9,118 nt of DNA from the NCBI GenBank assembly GCA_022451445.1, contig JAKUSY010000095.1:1-9118 (forward strand). Direction: 5' to 3'. Source of the stretch: Planctomycetota bacterium (GTDB lineage Bacteria > Planctomycetota > UBA8108). The translations under genes were made by a program, and so were the position numbers. Shown piece by piece: positions 7,240-9,118 of the stretch (position 1 is its first letter; each line of letters begins with the position of its first letter). The notes beneath the pieces were generated by a model that saw nothing but the letters and a program-made list of their open reading frames with translations, was not told the origin of the DNA and did no database searches.

Positions 7240-8664
7240 CTAATGCAAAGGCAAACCGGCCCGGCTCCGGGCGCATTCAGAGGGCCGGGTCATGGATTCG
7301 GGATCGAGGGCCTTGTCGAGGTCCTCTTTGGATACCAGGCCTTTTTCCTCGAGGAGCGCGCGGACGGTCTTGCCGGTCTCGAAGGCCTCCTTGGCCACCC
7401 TGGCGGCCTCGTCGTAGCCGATGAGCGGGTTCAGCGAGGTCACCATGGACAGGCTCTCCTCGATCAGGGATCGGCAGCGTTCCGCATCGGCCTCGAGGCC
7501 GTCGATGCACTTCCCGGTGAAGACCCCGGCGACGTTGGCCAGGAGGCGCATCGATTCGAGGAGGTTGCGCGCCATGAGGGGAAGCATGGTGTTGAGCTCT
7601 AGCTGTCCCCACTGGCCGCCAAGCTGTACCGCGAGATCATTCGCCTGCACCTGTGCGCCGACCTGGATGACGGACTCGCACATGACGGGATTGACCTTCC
7701 CGGGCATGATGCTGGAGCCGGGCTGGGTGGCGGGCAGCCTCAATTCTCCAAGACCGCAGCGCGGTCCCATGGCAAGCAGGCGGATGTCATTGGCGATCTT
7801 CATCATGGAGACGGCGACTGTCTTGAGCGCTCCGCTGACGGCCACCGCCGCATCCTGGGCGGCCTGCGCCTCGAAGTGATTTCCGGCCTCGGTGAAGTCG
7901 ATGCCCGTTTCGCTCGAGAGCTCCGCGGCTACCATCGAGCCGAAGGAGGCCCTGGTGTTGATTCCCGTTCCAACCGCGGTGCCCCCGATGGCGAGCTCCC
8001 GGAGGTGAGCGAGGGTGTCCTGGAGATGGGAGATGCCGTGTTCGACCTGGCTGGCGTATCCGCTGAGCTCCTGTCCGAGTCGAATCGGCGTCGCGTCCAT
8101 GAGATGGGTGCGGCCGATCTTCAGGACGTCCCAGAACTCTTCGGATTTTTTTCGCAGCGCATCCTGGAGCCTGCTGAGAGCGGGGATGAGGCGCAGCTGT
8201 GCCGACTCGGCGGCCGCCACGTGGATCGCGGTGGGGAAGACATCGTTTGATGACTGGCCGAGGTTGACGTGATCGTTGGGATGGACGGACTTGTCTCCGA
8301 TCTCTCCGCCGCGCAGTTGGATCGCCCTATTGGCGATGACCTCGTTGGCGTTCATATTGGAGGAGGTGCCTGAGCCGGTCTGGTAGACGTCGACCACGAA
8401 GTGCTCATCGAGCTCGTTGCCCGCGACCTCGAGGGCGGCGGATTCTACCGCCGAGGCGATCTCGTCATCGAGGTCCCCGAGCGTCCTGTTGCCCCTGGCT
8501 GCGGCCAGCTTGACGCGGCCGAGCGCGCGGGTGAGCGCCGGGGCTATGGGACGGCCCGAGACGGGGAAGTTGATGACGGCACGCTGTGTCGAGGCGCCCC
8601 AGAGGGCGTCCGCAGGTACCTGCATCTCGCCCATCGAGTCTTTCTCTGTTCTGTGTTCGCTCAT
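7240..8664 (-). CDS. fumC: Fumarate hydratase, class II
   Basis: FumC catalyses reversible hydration of fumarate to L-malate in the TCA cycle as a cytoplasmic homotetramer. From ATG 8664 the protein has 474 residues, and its opening MSEHRTEKDSMGEMQVPADA matches class II fumarases; a GTG at 8697 would add 11 atypical residues. The three conserved regions of the fumarase/aspartase superfamily are intact: TGSGTSSNMN (96-105), GRTHLMDATP (184-193, with catalytic-base candidate His187) and the signature GSSIMPGKVNP (316-326, with Ser318 at the catalytic position of the mobile loop). MPGKVNP favours fumarase over aspartase, which usually has MPAKVNP. The C-terminus runs about a dozen residues (SECARSRAGLPLH) past the usual end after the SMTRP segment, a small lineage-specific or random extension. 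It has its own upstream intergenic region, divergent from the sulfotransferase-like gene. Confidence 0.97.
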   Translation of the reverse strand: MSEHRTEKDSMGEMQVPADALWGASTQRAVINFPVSGRPIAPALTRALGRVKLAAARGNRTLGDLDDEIASAVESAALEVAGNELDEHFVVDVYQTGSGTSSNMNANEVIANRAIQLRGGEIGDKSVHPNDHVNLGQSSNDVFPTAIHVAAAESAQLRLIPALSRLQDALRKKSEEFWDVLKIGRTHLMDATPIRLGQELSGYASQVEHGISHLQDTLAHLRELAIGGTAVGTGINTRASFGSMVAAELSSETGIDFTEAGNHFEAQAAQDAAVAVSGALKTVAVSMMKIANDIRLLAMGPRCGLGELRLPATQPGSSIMPGKVNPVMCESVIQVGAQVQANDLAVQLGGQWGQLELNTMLPLMARNLLESMRLLANVAGVFTGKCIDGLEADAERCRSLIEESLSMVTSLNPLIGYDEAARVAKEAFETGKTVRALLEEKGLVSKEDLDKALDPESMTRPSECARSRAGLPLH

Positions 8665-9021
8665 CTTTTTCGGTGCCTGATTATCCAGGGAGTGCACAGA
8701 CCTGAGTATTTAACGGATCGCCGCGACCGCCGCTACCAGCTTTTACGGAACTCGGCCGAGAACTTCAAAGACCTGGAGAAAAGAACCCGGGTGGCGACCT
8801 GCATCCGGGGCGCCCTGGTACTCTTTTTCTCCTGCGTTCCCTTCCCGCAGAGCGGTGGATGATGGGGATAATCAGCCGAAAACGAACGGCGAGTGTCGTC
8901 TCTTCGCATGAAGTGGTGAAGATGTCTTTCTAACAGGTGGCCCGGTCTTGTATAAATGGGGTTAGAAGAAGAGAAGACAGGTGGTCGATCCCTTCCGGCC
9001 GCTGACTGAGATGAGGAGACC
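8665..9021. promoter_or_regulatory. Divergent intergenic region between fumC and the sulfotransferase-like gene
   Basis: This 357-base stretch has no convincing gene and should hold promoters for both directions. For the plus-strand gene, TATAAA at 8951-8956 is a good -10 box, though no clear -35 box sits 16-18 bases upstream. For fumC, a possible -10 (TAAATA on the minus strand, 8707-8712) lies about 43 bases before its ATG, again without a clear -35. A perfect 10-base palindrome CTCGGCCGAG at 8751-8760 could bind a dimeric regulator or be chance. Short open frames here (for example a 24-codon GTG frame ending at 8862 with a hydrophobic stretch) lack supporting signals. Confidence 0.45.
8951..8956 (+). 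promoter_or_regulatory. Candidate -10 box for the sulfotransferase-like gene
   Basis: TATAAA, preceded directly by TTG and set in an AT-richer patch of an otherwise GC-rich region, lies 66 bases before the ATG at 9022. A matching -35 hexamer is not evident, so this is a weak call. Confidence 0.3.
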
Positions 9022-9118
9022 ATGCTTTTTTCCAACCGGTACAAGTTTCTCTTTGTCCATATAGCAAAGACGGCCGGGACCAGCATCCAGACAGCCCTGC
9101 AGAAGTTGAGGGCGCGGG
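9022..9118 (+). CDS. Sulfotransferase-family protein, N-terminal fragment (window edge)
   Basis: Only 32 codons are visible before the window ends. Residues 8-21 read KFLFVHIAKTAGTS: a beta strand followed by the HxxKTAGTS loop. This is the 5'-phosphosulfate-binding motif of sulfotransferases of the Sulfotransfer_2 / heparan-sulfate and carbohydrate sulfotransferase type, which take sulfate from PAPS; Lys16 and Thr20/Ser21 would contact the phosphate. The ATG has GAGGAG (9013-9018) three bases upstream, a strong Shine-Dalgarno sequence at slightly short spacing. It is the only plus-strand gene here, transcribed away from fumC. In bacteria such proteins often modify surface glycans, but substrate and full domain content cannot be judged from this fragment. 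Confidence 0.8.
   Translation, partial: MLFSNRYKFLFVHIAKTAGTSIQTALQKLRAR

Noticed and set aside
7256..7288. Inverted repeat CCGGCCC/GGGCCGG at the end of fumC, considered as a terminator
   Set aside because: It lies inside the coding end of fumC, has a 19-base loop and no T-run on the minus strand, so it is not a credible intrinsic terminator.
8791..8862. Possible 24-codon plus-strand microprotein with a hydrophobic stretch (ALVLFFSCVPF)
   Set aside because: GTG start, no convincing ribosome-binding site, and no supporting neighbour; hydrophobic runs of this size arise by chance.
8733..9086. 117-codon minus-strand open frame across the divergent intergenic region
   Set aside because: It overlaps the start of the sulfotransferase-like gene and its ribosome-binding site and shows no domain or coding pattern.

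Overview
The window is a GC-rich (roughly 60% by eye), densely packed bacterial chromosome segment. Lipoprotein-type signal peptides on envelope-facing enzymes suggest a bacterium that exports lipoproteins. The phylum cannot be fixed from this sequence alone. I see no tRNA, rRNA, CRISPR array, insertion sequence or phage gene.

Layout: six minus-strand genes read from right to left. They are class II fumarase (fumC, 7240-8664); diaminopimelate decarboxylase (lysA, 5861-7165); a putative lipoprotein aminopeptidase of the COG4324 type (4801-5901); a large ABC-2-like permease (4804 down to 3167, with its true C-terminus displaced to 3129); a membrane-anchored protein of unknown function (2215-3132); and an ABC transporter ATPase (1512-2222). 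After a 110-base gap comes an M64-family (IgA peptidase-like) metallopeptidase that runs off the left edge (1-1401). At the right edge a plus-strand gene begins at 9022; its first 32 residues carry the PAPS-binding start of a sulfotransferase-like protein. The only gene-free stretch over 300 bases is the divergent intergenic region 8665-9021.

How the genes fit together: fumC and lysA are ordinary metabolic genes (TCA cycle; lysine synthesis). From lysA downstream the spacing becomes very tight: an overlap of about 41 bases into the aminopeptidase, a 4-base ATGA overlap into the permease, a 4-base TTGA overlap into the anchored protein (once a frameshift is taken into account) and an 8-base overlap into the ATPase. 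This is the pattern of a translationally coupled operon. It encodes an ABC transporter (ATPase, permease and an accessory outer-face protein) flanked by two exported zinc metallopeptidases. Linking the peptidases to the transporter is inference from gene order.

Most notable points: (1) the permease gene has an apparent single-base frameshift near 3251-3253 that removes its last membrane segment, and the displaced segment is still intact downstream; (2) the protein at 2215-3132 resembles the N-terminal region that precedes transglutaminase-like domains in other proteins, but stands alone inside an ABC operon; (3) the start of the aminopeptidase gene is ambiguous. No clearly new defence or mobile system is visible.
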